Shown here: positions 19,153-28,186 of the stretch, piece after piece | How positions within the stretch are numbered: position 1 is the first letter of the stretch | Layout of the letters: the number at the start of each line of letters is the position of its first letter | Assembly: GCF_002259755.1 (NCBI RefSeq) | Contig: NZ_MWWY01000021.1 | Location: 1-64,000, forward strand | Length of the DNA: 64,000 bases | Direction of reading: 5' to 3' | Source of the DNA: Bifidobacterium hapali | Lineage (GTDB): Bacteria > Actinomycetota > Actinomycetes > Actinomycetales > Bifidobacteriaceae | Position numbers and translations under genes: made by a program | Notes under the pieces: model-generated | What the model saw: the letters and a program-made list of their open reading frames with translations, nothing else | What the model was told of the DNA's origin: nothing | The model's database searches: none

Positions 19153-20082
19153 TCATCTTCGTAGCCCTGTGTTGGTCAGCGGGTCGATTGCATCACGCAG
19201 CACGTCACCGAACACGTTGAGCGCGACGACCACCACGGTAACAATCAGTCCCGGCCACAATACAGTCAACGGATACACGTTAATGAACTTAACCGACGTG
19301 GCAAGCGAATGTCCCCAACTCGGTACGCCAGATGGCACGCCAATACCCAAATATGTCAATCCACTTTCGGCAAGCACAGCCGTGCCAGCCGACAGGGAAA
19401 GCTGTACGAGCAGTACAGGAACGATATTCGGCACGATATGCCGCGTAAACACCCACCATCCGGACGCGCCACCGGCCATTGCCGACTCGACATATGCCGA
19501 ACGTGCGGCCAATAGTGCAGCCGACCGTGCCACACGAGCCAAATTCAGTCCGTATCCAAATCCGCAGGCTACTACGATCACCGCAATTGATGCGCCGAGC
19601 GGCACGGCAAGAATCAGTGCAAGCAGCACGGTCGGGATCGAAATCAACGCATCGATCACGACCACGGACGTTGCAGCGAGCGCACTACAACGTGTCACCA
19701 TCGCGGCGACCAGCAACATGCCGAACGCAGCGGCGAACAGGACAGTCAAGATCACGATAAGTAAATTCGTGCGCGAGCCGGCCATGAGCCAACTGAGCAC
19801 ATCCGCTCCAGTACCATCAGTACCAAGCCAGTGCGCAGCGGATGGCGCAGCCCACACATGGTAACCGTCAGTAGCGAGCAGTGGCTGCGGCGTCCAGAAT
19901 ATCGATACAATCGCAACGATCAGCCATAATCCGAGCACAATCAACGAGAATTTACCTTCACTGCGTTGCCACAGCGAACGCATGATGATCGTTGCAGCTG
20001 GCTGCGCTGACGATTCCGCAGCCGCAGACTGAGCAGACTGAGACTGAGATCGAGATTGGCGAGACGTCGCTGACTCACTCAT
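19153..20082 (-). CDS. Oligopeptide/dipeptide ABC transporter permease (DppC-like)
   Basis: 309 residues, an OppC-type binding-protein-dependent permease. The N-terminal 35 residues are Ser/Gln/Ala-rich, then a lone membrane segment (FSLIVLGLWLIVAIVSIFW), the GTDGTGADVLSWLMAGSRTNL motif characteristic of the C subunit, and about five further membrane segments. The EAA-type ATPase contact loop is ESAMAGGASGWWVFTRHIVP. It overlaps the upstream permease gene by four bases. Confidence 0.92.
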   Translation of the reverse strand: MSESATSRQSRSQSQSAQSAAAESSAQPAATIIMRSLWQRSEGKFSLIVLGLWLIVAIVSIFWTPQPLLATDGYHVWAAPSAAHWLGTDGTGADVLSWLMAGSRTNLLIVILTVLFAAAFGMLLVAAMVTRCSALAATSVVVIDALISIPTVLLALILAVPLGASIAVIVVACGFGYGLNLARVARSAALLAARSAYVESAMAGGASGWWVFTRHIVPNIVPVLLVQLSLSAGTAVLAESGLTYLGIGVPSGVPSWGHSLATSVKFINVYPLTVLWPGLIVTVVVVALNVFGDVLRDAIDPLTNTGLRR

Positions 20083-21056
20083 GACACCACCTCCGATATG
20101 TTCGCCACCGATGCCAGTCGTGGGTCAAGCGCGCGATGCAGCAGATCAACCAGCAGTCCACATGCCAAGAAAAATGCGGCAAGAAGGAACAGTTCGCTTT
20201 GCACAGCGATCAGGTCACGATTGCCAAGGTCGGTCACCAGACCGGAGCCGATGCCGGGCAGTGCGAATAGGTTTTCGATCACCATGACGCCAGTGATCAT
20301 TTCCGCGAAGGTCAGACCGATCACCGACACGAGCTGCGGCATGGCGAGTCGCAAGCCGACCTGTATAACCGCTTGACGTCGTGTCATGCCACACGCCATT
20401 GCCATGTCAATATGACCGGATGCCGCAATGTCGCCAAGTGCTGAACGCGTGTATCGCATCAGCGAAGCACCGACGATAATGCCAACCGTGAGTGCTGGCA
20501 AAATCAGCGACCAAAGCGCCGTAACCGGCGTCGCCCAGCCGTCAAGAGGAAATCCTTGCGAGGGAAACAATCCGATAAGACCGCTGCCGCGCGAAAACAG
20601 TAGGACCAGCAACAGGCCGCCCCATAGGGCCGGAATCGCCCCGCCGATCAAGGCGATCACATGAAACGCCGTACGCGCCCACGACGAGCGTGCCAACGTG
20701 GCCGCGACCCCCAGCGGAATACCGATCAGCATCGCGATCAGCAAACCGAGCACAATGAGCGGAAACGTGATCGCCGCACGCCCAGCAACAAGCGAGGTCA
20801 CCGACCGACCGGTTAAAATTGACGTGCCAAAATCACCGCGCACCAATCCCCCAGCCCAGTCCAAATACTGGACAGTCAGCGGACGGTTCAAACCAAACTG
20901 TTCGCGCAGCGCATCCACTCGTGAAGCCGGCGAGTTGAGTCCCGCCATCACAGACGCCACATCGCCCGGCAGAATCCGCAACGCCACAAACACGACCACA
21001 GACACGCCAAACAGCGCCGCCGCAAACAGTAGCAATCGTCGAACTATGAATCTCAT
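20079..21056 (-). CDS. Oligopeptide/dipeptide ABC transporter permease (DppB-like)
   Basis: 325 residues with the B-subunit N terminus (IVRRLLLFAAALFGVSVVVF), LPGDVA, the LNRPLTVQYLDW segment and six membrane helices. The ATPase contact loop is MAMACGMTRRQAVIQVGLR. It dimerises with DppC to form the channel. It lies between structured repeat C and dppC and is the second gene of the operon. Confidence 0.92.
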   Translation of the reverse strand: MRFIVRRLLLFAAALFGVSVVVFVALRILPGDVASVMAGLNSPASRVDALREQFGLNRPLTVQYLDWAGGLVRGDFGTSILTGRSVTSLVAGRAAITFPLIVLGLLIAMLIGIPLGVAATLARSSWARTAFHVIALIGGAIPALWGGLLLVLLFSRGSGLIGLFPSQGFPLDGWATPVTALWSLILPALTVGIIVGASLMRYTRSALGDIAASGHIDMAMACGMTRRQAVIQVGLRLAMPQLVSVIGLTFAEMITGVMVIENLFALPGIGSGLVTDLGNRDLIAVQSELFLLAAFFLACGLLVDLLHRALDPRLASVANISEVVS

Positions 21057-21102
21057 GGTCTTCCTTCATGGCAAAACGTAGCGCAACATACCAACGTAAC
21101 GA

Positions 21103-21189
21103 GCGTGGTGTTGGGATATGCTGCTCGCGACCGTAGGCTTGGCCGAACGGCCTTGAGTGTGTCGCGAACAGCATATCCCCACACCACGC
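21103..21189. repeat. dpp-operon structured repeat, copy C
   Basis: 29-bp arms (21103-21131 and 21161-21189) with two mismatches enclose the same 29-nt core as copy A in opposite orientation. It sits between the binding-protein gene and the first permease gene, where polar mRNA processing often sets subunit ratios. Confidence 0.85.
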
Positions 21190-21226
21190 GGTCACCGCAC
21201 AACGCTTGCGATACCGTTCAAACTCA

Positions 21227-22858
21227 CTACTTTGTGTAGGTCACGTTGTAGAGCGGCAGCAGCGTCTGGTTGAGGTTGACCGGGAACCCCTTCACCCCGT
21301 TCGCCCATGCCGTAGTGACGCGGTAGTTGAACAGCCAGTCGGCCGGCGCATCCTCGGACACGAGTTTCGCAGCCTTGGCGAGCAGCGTGTCACGCGTAGC
21401 GTCGTCAGTGGCAGCGATCGCCTGCGCGTACAGTTTTTGCACTTCGGCGTTGTCGTAGTTGTAGTAGTACGTCGGGTCCGCCCACTGGTAGAAATCGTGA
21501 CTTTCGTTGTGATCCACGAGCGAAATATCGTAGTTTTTGTTTGTGTACACGTCTTGCAGCCATGTGGAGAATTCGACGACGTTCACCTTGAGGTCGATAC
21601 CGATCTTAGCGAGTTGCGAGCGCAGTTGGTCGCCGATTTCCGTGCCATAGATGTTCGCATAGGTGATGGTCAGTTGCAGCGGTTTGTCTTCGCTGTAGCC
21701 AGCCTCAGCCATGAGCGATTTGGCTTTGTCGAGATCATACGGATAGAGGCCGGTCAAGTCTTCGTAACCCGGGTCGAGCGATGGGATTGGGCCGCCGAGT
21801 GCTTTATCAGCGCCGCCGCGCGAGGCGATGAGTTCGTCGTGGTTGATGGCGTATCGGATGGCTTGGCGCACGCGTTTGTCGGCAGTTTTCTCGCCTTTCG
21901 AGTTGAACGCCATCACGTATTTGTCGGTGTCGTCGCCGGCTTTGACGGTGTAGTGTTCGCTGTCTTTGGTGAACGGTGCGGCGAGATTTTCGGTGATTGG
22001 CGCGAGGACTTGCACGTCGCCTGATTTGAGCGCGTTCACGGCCGCGTTGTCGTCAGCGAGATACTTGATGATGACGGTCTGTGTCTTGGCTTTGTGCGTA
22101 CCCCAATATGTCGGATTGACTTTGAATGTGATCGAATCGTTGGTCACGAACTTGTCAAGCAGGTACGGGCCGGAGCCGATCGCTTCAGTTTTCGCATCGT
22201 ACTTGGCGTCCTTGTCGAAGACGAGTCCAGCGCGTCCGGTGAGTGTCCATAGCAGATTCGAGTTGGCGGTGTTGAGCGTGATTGTGACAGTTTTCGCATT
22301 ATCGTTCGCCGTGACGGACTTGACCATGTTCAACGATTCGGCGTCATGATACTGGTTTTTGATGAGCTGGTTGATGGACCAGCTGACATCCTCTGCGGTG
22401 AGTGCGTCGCCGTTGGAGAAGGTCATGTTGTCGTTGAGATGGAACGTGTACGTCAGGCCATCTGCGGATTCGTCCCAGCTTTTGGCGATGGCTGGCACGA
22501 CTTGGTTGTTTTCGTCGCGTGCAACAAGACCTTCGTACACGTTGCCGATGAGTACTTGGTCGAGTGCGGACCCGGATGTAGTACGAATATCAAGATTAGT
22601 GGGTGTGAGTTTGAGTCCGATAGTGATACTGTCGGCTGTGTTCGATGCAGCCACGTTACCAGTTCCAACGACTGTAGTATTGGTTTGCTTGTTTGGTTTG
22701 ACGATGTTCACGCCGACGACGATTGCGATAACAGCAACGATTGCGATGATAGCCCACAGCCACCAACGGTTGGGGGTTTTCGCTGATTTGACACGGCCTT
22801 CGAGGCTTTCGTCGGTGGTTGCGCCGGTCTGCCCGTGCGCACCATTAGGTTCTGACAT
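21227..22858 (-). CDS. Peptide ABC transporter substrate-binding protein (SBP_bac_5), membrane-anchored
   Basis: 543 residues from the ATG at 22858 (MSEPNGAHG), chosen for its GAGGAAG site; the frame is open 14 codons further. Family 5 binding protein for di- or oligopeptides: IGNVYEGLVARDENNQ, LTYTFHLNDNMTFSNGD and ADKRVRQAIRYAINHDELI are typical. About 32 cytoplasmic residues precede a single membrane segment (WWLWAIIAIVAVIAIVVGVN) and no lipobox Cys is present, so it is anchored by an uncleaved helix rather than as a lipoprotein. It is first in the operon; peptides delivered would feed PepN. Confidence 0.9.
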   Translation of the reverse strand: MSEPNGAHGQTGATTDESLEGRVKSAKTPNRWWLWAIIAIVAVIAIVVGVNIVKPNKQTNTTVVGTGNVAASNTADSITIGLKLTPTNLDIRTTSGSALDQVLIGNVYEGLVARDENNQVVPAIAKSWDESADGLTYTFHLNDNMTFSNGDALTAEDVSWSINQLIKNQYHDAESLNMVKSVTANDNAKTVTITLNTANSNLLWTLTGRAGLVFDKDAKYDAKTEAIGSGPYLLDKFVTNDSITFKVNPTYWGTHKAKTQTVIIKYLADDNAAVNALKSGDVQVLAPITENLAAPFTKDSEHYTVKAGDDTDKYVMAFNSKGEKTADKRVRQAIRYAINHDELIASRGGADKALGGPIPSLDPGYEDLTGLYPYDLDKAKSLMAEAGYSEDKPLQLTITYANIYGTEIGDQLRSQLAKIGIDLKVNVVEFSTWLQDVYTNKNYDISLVDHNESHDFYQWADPTYYYNYDNAEVQKLYAQAIAATDDATRDTLLAKAAKLVSEDAPADWLFNYRVTTAWANGVKGFPVNLNQTLLPLYNVTYTK

Positions 22859-22894
22859 GGTTCTTCCTCTGCAATTATGGCAATTATGCGTATA

Positions 22895-22941
22895 TAACAA
22901 AACGGCTAGCCGCCCATATGGGTCGACTGCCGTTTGTTATT
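22895..22941 (-). terminator. Terminator of def
   Basis: ATAACAAAACGGC (about 22895-22907) pairs with GCCGTTTGTTAT (about 22930-22941) with one bulged A, and CCCATATGGG forms the tip. On the minus strand it ends in CGTTTTGTTAT. It separates def from the dpp operon; part of the 5' side may overlap the dpp leader. Confidence 0.6.
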
Positions 22942-23001
22942 GTATCGCCGATACTAGTCGTGCGAGTACCTCGTTTGTAGCAAAGCTATCAAATCGCAAC
23001 G

Positions 23002-23655
23002 CTACAGCGTGAAGCCAAGCTCGGCCGCAGCTTCGGTCGGCACTGGATCGTCAGCCCACAAGTCCTCAAGGTTTTCCGTAGTGGCAAGCGAACGAATCTC
23101 AGCTTTGTCGATGTACAGTTCGCCGCTTAAATGATCCGTTTCATGCTGGAAAATGCGTGCCGGCCAACCGTGCAAGTGTTCTTCGTGACGGTTGCCGTCC
23201 TCGTCCTGCCAACGTGCGGTAATATCGAGCCAACGCTTGCGTACAGCCTGATATCCGTCGAAACTCAAGCAGCCTTCGTAAAAACTGCGGGTTTCCTCTC
23301 CAGCTGGCTCATAACTCGGGTTGATAATGACGTGGAATGGGAATTCGGCGATTTCACGGGGATCGTCTTCATCATTGCGAAGGTGATCTTCGACAACAGC
23401 GAGCGCAAGTCCGAGACCGATTTGTGTGGCGGCAAGTCCCACGCCAGGGGCTTCGAGCATGGTGGTATGCATGGTGTCGATGAGCTTGTCGAGTGTTTTA
23501 CGGCTCAACTGACCGGTGTATTGTGCGGTTTGTTGCCGTAATACTGGTTCGCCGGCTTGCACGATTGGCAGAATGTGCTCTTTGCCGCCGGTTTTGATGA
23601 GTTGTTCAACGGCGCGGTTGAGTTCGATGTCGACTTTGGCGTTTTTTGTGAACAT
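23002..23655 (-). CDS. def: Peptide deformylase
   Basis: Removes the formyl group from N-terminal Met of new proteins. All three metal-site motifs are intact: GVGLAATQ (71-78), EGCLS (127-131) with the Cys ligand, and HETDH (171-175) with the two His ligands and catalytic Glu. 217 residues, with an N-terminal extension of about 25 residues and an acidic RNDEDDPRE insert after the first motif, common in actinobacterial forms. AAGGAACC precedes the ATG. Confidence 0.96.
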   Translation of the reverse strand: MFTKNAKVDIELNRAVEQLIKTGGKEHILPIVQAGEPVLRQQTAQYTGQLSRKTLDKLIDTMHTTMLEAPGVGLAATQIGLGLALAVVEDHLRNDEDDPREIAEFPFHVIINPSYEPAGEETRSFYEGCLSFDGYQAVRKRWLDITARWQDEDGNRHEEHLHGWPARIFQHETDHLSGELYIDKAEIRSLATTENLEDLWADDPVPTEAAAELGFTL

Positions 23656-23706
23656 GAGTAGTGGTTCCTTATCGTTCCTTATGTGTAAGTCGTGGAATGT
23701 GAAAGA

Positions 23707-23743
23707 GCCGTACGCGTGCTGAGAATATGCGCACGCGTACGGC
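23707..23743 (-). terminator. glmM terminator hairpin
   Basis: Perfect 13-bp arms GCCGTACGCGTGC (23707-23719) and GCACGCGTACGGC (23731-23743) with an 11-nt loop, between the glmM stop and the def start. Confidence 0.7.
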
Positions 23744-23769
23744 CAAACTTGCAGATGCAGGAGAAATTA

Positions 23770-25155
23770 CTACAGGGCGAGTTCTTCAGCGACAACCGCT
23801 GCGAGGCGTGCGCACACTTCATCTGCCTGCTGCTGGGTGGCGGCCTCGGCCATCACGCGAACCAGCGGTTCGGTACCGGACGGACGCAACAGCACACGGC
23901 CGGTATCGCCGAGCAGCTTGGATTCGCGTTCGACAGCAGCCTGTACTTTGGCGTTTGTAGTGGCGGCCATTTTGTCGACGTTTGGCACGTTGACAAGTGT
24001 CTGTGGCAGTTGAGGGAAATCTGCAGCAAGCTGCTTGAGGCTCTTACCGGAACGGACAACTTCGTTGCACAGGGTGAGTGCGGTGAGCGTGCCGTCACCG
24101 GTGGTGGCAAATTCGCGGTTGATGACATGGCCGGACTGTTCGCCGCCGAGCGTGTATCCGCCGCGCAGCATCTCTTCGAGTACGTAACGATCGCCAACAG
24201 CAGTCTGTACGGTCTTGATGCCCATGTCTTTGAGGGCGAGCTTCAGTCCGAGGTTGCTCATCACGGTCACGACGAGTGTGTTGTCTGCGAGTTTGCCGGC
24301 TTCTTTCTTGGCGCGTGCGAGAATGCCCATGATTTGATCGCCGTTGACCATGTTGCCGTCTTCGTCCACGGCGAGGCAACGGTCGGCGTCACCGTCGAAC
24401 GCGACACCCATTGCAGCGTCGGTGGCTTTCACCATCGCCTGCAATTGTTCGGGATGAGTGGAGCCAGCGTGCTTGTTGATGTTGTAACCGTCCGGAGATG
24501 CGTTGATGACCATGACTTCGGCACCCGCACGACGCAGGGCTTCGGGGGCGACCACAGAGGTTGCACCATTAGCACAGTCGGCTACGATCTTCAGACCCTT
24601 GAGCGGCTTGGGCTGGGTTTTGTCTGGGTTGAGCGGCGCGATTGTGGACACGAGATGATCGATGTACAGGTTGGTTGCGGTCACGGAATCATGGCTGATA
24701 CGGCCGACACCGGCACCGGTCGGGCGTTCCCAATCTTTGCCGAGTACGGCTTCAATGTCGTCTTCTTTGCCGTCGGGCAGTTTGAAACCACCGCGCGCGA
24801 AGAACTTGATGCCGTTATCGGGCATTGGATTGTGCGATGCGGAAATCACCGCACCCATCTCGACGTTGAGCACAGAGGTAAGGTAGGCGATGCCAGGAGT
24901 TGGGATAATACCCGCGTCAATCACGTCGAATCCGCCGGCGGCCATGCCAGCCGACAGTGCCGCGGCGAGGAAATCACCAGAAACGCGCGTATCACGGCCG
25001 ACCAGCGCACGACGACGGCCTTCAGGCTGATCGTCTTTAGTACCGGAGTCTCCCAGCACGCGCACAGCAGCGTCACCCAAGTCAAGTGCCAGTTTTGCGG
25101 TCAGATCTTTGTTCGCCAGTCCACGAACGCCATCGGTTCCGAACATTTTCGGCAT
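23770..25155 (-). CDS. glmM: Phosphoglucosamine mutase
   Basis: Converts glucosamine 6-phosphate to glucosamine 1-phosphate for peptidoglycan precursors. 461 residues: MFGTDGVRG at the N terminus, phospho-Ser loop ISASHNPMPDNG (Ser107 carries the phosphate), metal loop FDGDADR near 255, sugar loop GGEQSGHVI and phosphate-binding PSGTEPLVRVM at the C terminus. GAGGG precedes the ATG. The length and the MFGTDG start separate it from phosphomannomutases. Confidence 0.97.
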   Translation of the reverse strand: MPKMFGTDGVRGLANKDLTAKLALDLGDAAVRVLGDSGTKDDQPEGRRRALVGRDTRVSGDFLAAALSAGMAAGGFDVIDAGIIPTPGIAYLTSVLNVEMGAVISASHNPMPDNGIKFFARGGFKLPDGKEDDIEAVLGKDWERPTGAGVGRISHDSVTATNLYIDHLVSTIAPLNPDKTQPKPLKGLKIVADCANGATSVVAPEALRRAGAEVMVINASPDGYNINKHAGSTHPEQLQAMVKATDAAMGVAFDGDADRCLAVDEDGNMVNGDQIMGILARAKKEAGKLADNTLVVTVMSNLGLKLALKDMGIKTVQTAVGDRYVLEEMLRGGYTLGGEQSGHVINREFATTGDGTLTALTLCNEVVRSGKSLKQLAADFPQLPQTLVNVPNVDKMAATTNAKVQAAVERESKLLGDTGRVLLRPSGTEPLVRVMAEAATQQQADEVCARLAAVVAEELAL

Positions 25156-25299
25156 AGTGCTATTCCCTCACAGTCTGTGATATCGGTTGCCCAATGCCAA
25201 CCACGTAGCATCAGGTCCTGTCCGTGCACCATCGTACCTAATCAGGCCGGCAACACTGCCCTGCCACACGCGAATCATCCCGGTTCCGTCACATACGAC

Positions 25300-25412
25300 T
25301 GTGGGCATGGACTGCTCATAAGGAAGCGGAATATCACCGTTTCATGATCAGTCCATGCCCACATCAGACCGGTCTGAATAAATCTGTGTCAGGAGATCAA
25401 TTCAGACCGGTC
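25300..25412 (-). terminator. Double hairpin downstream of pepN
   Basis: Two inverted repeats: 25300-25314 with 25349-25363 (TGTGGGCATGGACTG, 34-nt loop), and 25367-25379 with 25400-25412 (GACCGGTCTGAAT, 20-nt loop). They fill the 273-bp gap between pepN and glmM together with the glmM promoter region. Confidence 0.6.
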
Positions 25413-25428
25413 AGGATACTATCTGGTT

Positions 25429-28038
25429 TTACAGAGCCGCATTGAAGTCACGAACCTTGAGCGTGCGCTGCGAAGACTCGACGTTGCCGCGAATGATGCG
25501 CTGAAGCGCATTGTCGGCCGTCTCATGGCTGGCGAGCCACTCGTTACCGAGTTCAACCAGCGTAGCCGGGTCCGCGTAAGCCGGGTACAAACCTTCAAGT
25601 AAGGCTTCAGCCATGTGGAAGGTCTTGTTCTCCCACACCCAGTCCACCGTCTCGAAATACTGTTCAGCATATGGCTGAGCCAAATCAGCGCGCGGCGTAG
25701 CGGCGAATCCACGAGCCACAGCCTCAAGCTGAGAGTTCGTCAGCTCGTCGTTGTGAAGCGCCTGATCCCATGCCCATGCCTTCGCGTCTGCCGTGCCACG
25801 CACTGCGCGCGCACCGTAAGCGAACTCGCGGTTTTCAGTCGTGTCACGCTTGGCAAGCTGCGCATCAATATCGGCTTCGTTGAACACGTTCACTGAAGCG
25901 AGTGCGTTGACCAGCGTCCACGTGAAGTTGTTGTCGATGTCAAGACCTTCCAGCTTGACCGTGCCATCGAGTAAACCGCGCGCGTTAGCAGCGAACGCAT
26001 CATCGCCTTCCTCACCGTATCCGAGGTAAGCGGTGGCAAGCTGGAACTGCTGATCAGAGCCAGCAGGAGCCGCGGACGCGAGCTTCCACAGTTCAGCAGC
26101 CACATGCTCGATCACTTCAGCACGACGTGCCGGTGCCGTGTAATGCCATGCGGCCGTGCTCATGCAAGCGAGCGCGTAACGGAACGTCGTCGACTCAGTT
26201 TCGTTCGCCAGCAGTCGCAGCGTCGTATTGACAAACTGTTCAGCAGCCAGCTCACCATCGCGCGTCATATCCCACAGAGCAAGCCAGATGACCGCGCGAG
26301 CGAGCGCATCGTCGAAACGGTGCAGGTTCGCGAGCGCAAACTCAAGCGAGGACTGATCGAAGCGCAGCTTGGTGTAGGTCAGATCGTCATCGTTTACGAG
26401 AATCAACGCTGGACGAGGCTTTCCAGCAGCCTCGCTCACCACGGTTGTCTCACCGTCAACGTCAAGCTCGAAGCGATCGGTGCGCACGATCTTGCCGGTG
26501 GCCGTGTCCTCGTTGTAGAAGCCGACAGCAAGTCGGTGCGAACGCAACACTGGGTAATCGATCGGCGCAGACTGCTTGAGTGTGAGTGATGTGATCGTAC
26601 CGTCGTCCGCAACAGACACGTCAGTGGCGATCGTGTTGATGCCGGACTGTTCAAGCCACTGAGCGCTCCACGCCTTCAAATCGCGGCCGGAGGTCAGTTC
26701 GAGCTCATGCAGCAAGTCAGCAAGCGTGGCGTTCGCGTACGCGTGCTTGTTGAGGTACGCGTTGATGCCCTTGAAGAACTTCTCGCGGCCCACGTAGAAC
26801 ACGAGTTGCTTCAACACGGAAGCGCCCTTTGCATACGTGATGCCATCGAAGTTGACATACGTGTCGTTGAGATCGTTGATCGGCGCGACGATCGGATGTG
26901 TGGTCGACAGCTGGTCTTGACGCAGCGCCCAGCTCTTCTCACCGGAGCAGAACGTAGCCCATGCGTCGTGCCATTCGGTGGCCTCGGCGGTGGCGAGCGT
27001 GGACGTGAACTCGGCGAAGGATTCGTTGAGCCACAGGTCATTCCACCACTTCATTGTCACATAATCGCCGAACCACATGTGAGCCAGCTCATGCAGAACG
27101 GTCACGACACGGCGTTCGGCGAGCGCATCGGTGACCTTGGAATCGAATACGTAGGAGTCGCGGATGGTGACCATACCGATGTTTTCCATCGCGCCCGCGT
27201 TGTATTCGGGCACGTAGATCTGATCAAACTTGGCGTACGGGTAGGGCACGCCCCACGTCTTGTCGTAGAATGCGAAGCCCTTCTTGGTGATGTCGAACAG
27301 GTAGTCAACATCCTTGGCGAACGCTGCGGCGAGCGATTGACGGCAATACTGGGCCATCGGCACGACACGGCCGTCCTCGTTGCGGTAGGCAGTGTGCCAT
27401 TCGGCATACGGGCCAGCGCAGATCGCAGTCAGATAGGAGCTCATAGTCGGCGTGGTTTCAAAAACCCATTCCTTAGTGGTTTCTGCTGCGTGATCGCCAA
27501 GCGTACCTTCTTCAGTGGTTTGTTCGCTGGCAGTGACCGACTTGACTGGCATGTTCGAGGTGACGATCCAGCTGGATGCGGCGAGCACGGAGAAGTCGAA
27601 TGTGGCCTTGAGATCGGGCTGATCGAACACGGCGTAGACGCGGCGAGCATCCGGCACTTCAAACTGGGAGTACAAGTAGACATTGCCGTCAGACGGGTCA
27701 ACAGAACGGTGCAAGCCTTCACCCGTGTTGGAATAGCGGCACAATGCCTTGACTGTGACCTCATTATGCTCGGCAAGATCAGTTAACGCAATGCGGCTAT
27801 CAGCGTACGCGGTGGCTGGGTCGAGCGAGCGACCGTTAAGCGTAATTTCGCTCACTTCGTCTGCGATCAGATCAAGGAATGTGGATGCGCCCGGTTTCGC
27901 GTCAAAGGTGATAGTCGCGGTCGAACCGAACGTTTTCGCACCGACGGTCAGATCAAGATGGACCGCGTAATGAATTGGCTTGAGGACGATTCCTGCTCGC
28001 TCCTCAGCTTCAACGCGGGTGAGATTTGCTCCTGACAT
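25429..28038 (-). CDS. pepN: Aminopeptidase N (M1 family)
   Basis: Cytoplasmic zinc metallopeptidase removing N-terminal residues from peptides. 869 residues: substrate-binding GAMEN at 282-286, zinc site HELAH (316-320) with the third ligand Glu339 in LWLNESFAEF. The C-terminal half is the ERAP1_C-like helical domain usual in actinobacterial PepN. CAAGGAG precedes the ATG. It probably processes peptides brought in by the Dpp system encoded about 3 kb downstream. Confidence 0.96.
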   Translation of the reverse strand: MSGANLTRVEAEERAGIVLKPIHYAVHLDLTVGAKTFGSTATITFDAKPGASTFLDLIADEVSEITLNGRSLDPATAYADSRIALTDLAEHNEVTVKALCRYSNTGEGLHRSVDPSDGNVYLYSQFEVPDARRVYAVFDQPDLKATFDFSVLAASSWIVTSNMPVKSVTASEQTTEEGTLGDHAAETTKEWVFETTPTMSSYLTAICAGPYAEWHTAYRNEDGRVVPMAQYCRQSLAAAFAKDVDYLFDITKKGFAFYDKTWGVPYPYAKFDQIYVPEYNAGAMENIGMVTIRDSYVFDSKVTDALAERRVVTVLHELAHMWFGDYVTMKWWNDLWLNESFAEFTSTLATAEATEWHDAWATFCSGEKSWALRQDQLSTTHPIVAPINDLNDTYVNFDGITYAKGASVLKQLVFYVGREKFFKGINAYLNKHAYANATLADLLHELELTSGRDLKAWSAQWLEQSGINTIATDVSVADDGTITSLTLKQSAPIDYPVLRSHRLAVGFYNEDTATGKIVRTDRFELDVDGETTVVSEAAGKPRPALILVNDDDLTYTKLRFDQSSLEFALANLHRFDDALARAVIWLALWDMTRDGELAAEQFVNTTLRLLANETESTTFRYALACMSTAAWHYTAPARRAEVIEHVAAELWKLASAAPAGSDQQFQLATAYLGYGEEGDDAFAANARGLLDGTVKLEGLDIDNNFTWTLVNALASVNVFNEADIDAQLAKRDTTENREFAYGARAVRGTADAKAWAWDQALHNDELTNSQLEAVARGFAATPRADLAQPYAEQYFETVDWVWENKTFHMAEALLEGLYPAYADPATLVELGNEWLASHETADNALQRIIRGNVESSQRTLKVRDFNAAL

Positions 28039-28100
28039 ATGTTCTCCTTGTGGAATTGTATGTTGGCTTGCCTTGCCGGCAAGCCGTTGTGCACAGCACG

Positions 28101-28175
28101 GCTAAGGGGCAGTCAAGAAGCTTGACCTTCTGACTACCCCTTAGCAGCTACTTGGCTCCCCTAGCAAAAGGAGCC
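28101..28175 (-). terminator. Tandem hairpins downstream of rnj
   Basis: GCTAAGGGG..AGTCA pairs with TGACTACCCCTTAGC (28101-28145), followed by GGCTCC/GGAGCC (28154-28175). The TGACTACCCCTTAG part resembles the ACTACCCCTCAG box of the 14.6-kb and 52.9-kb inverted repeats, so this may be a diverged member. Confidence 0.6.
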
Positions 28176-28186
28176 GCAAAAGATGA

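Noticed and set aside
23692-25347. Long open frame on the plus strand opposite glmM (551 codons)
   Set aside because: It is the antisense of a certain gene, has no ribosome site or domain, and owes its length to biased third positions.
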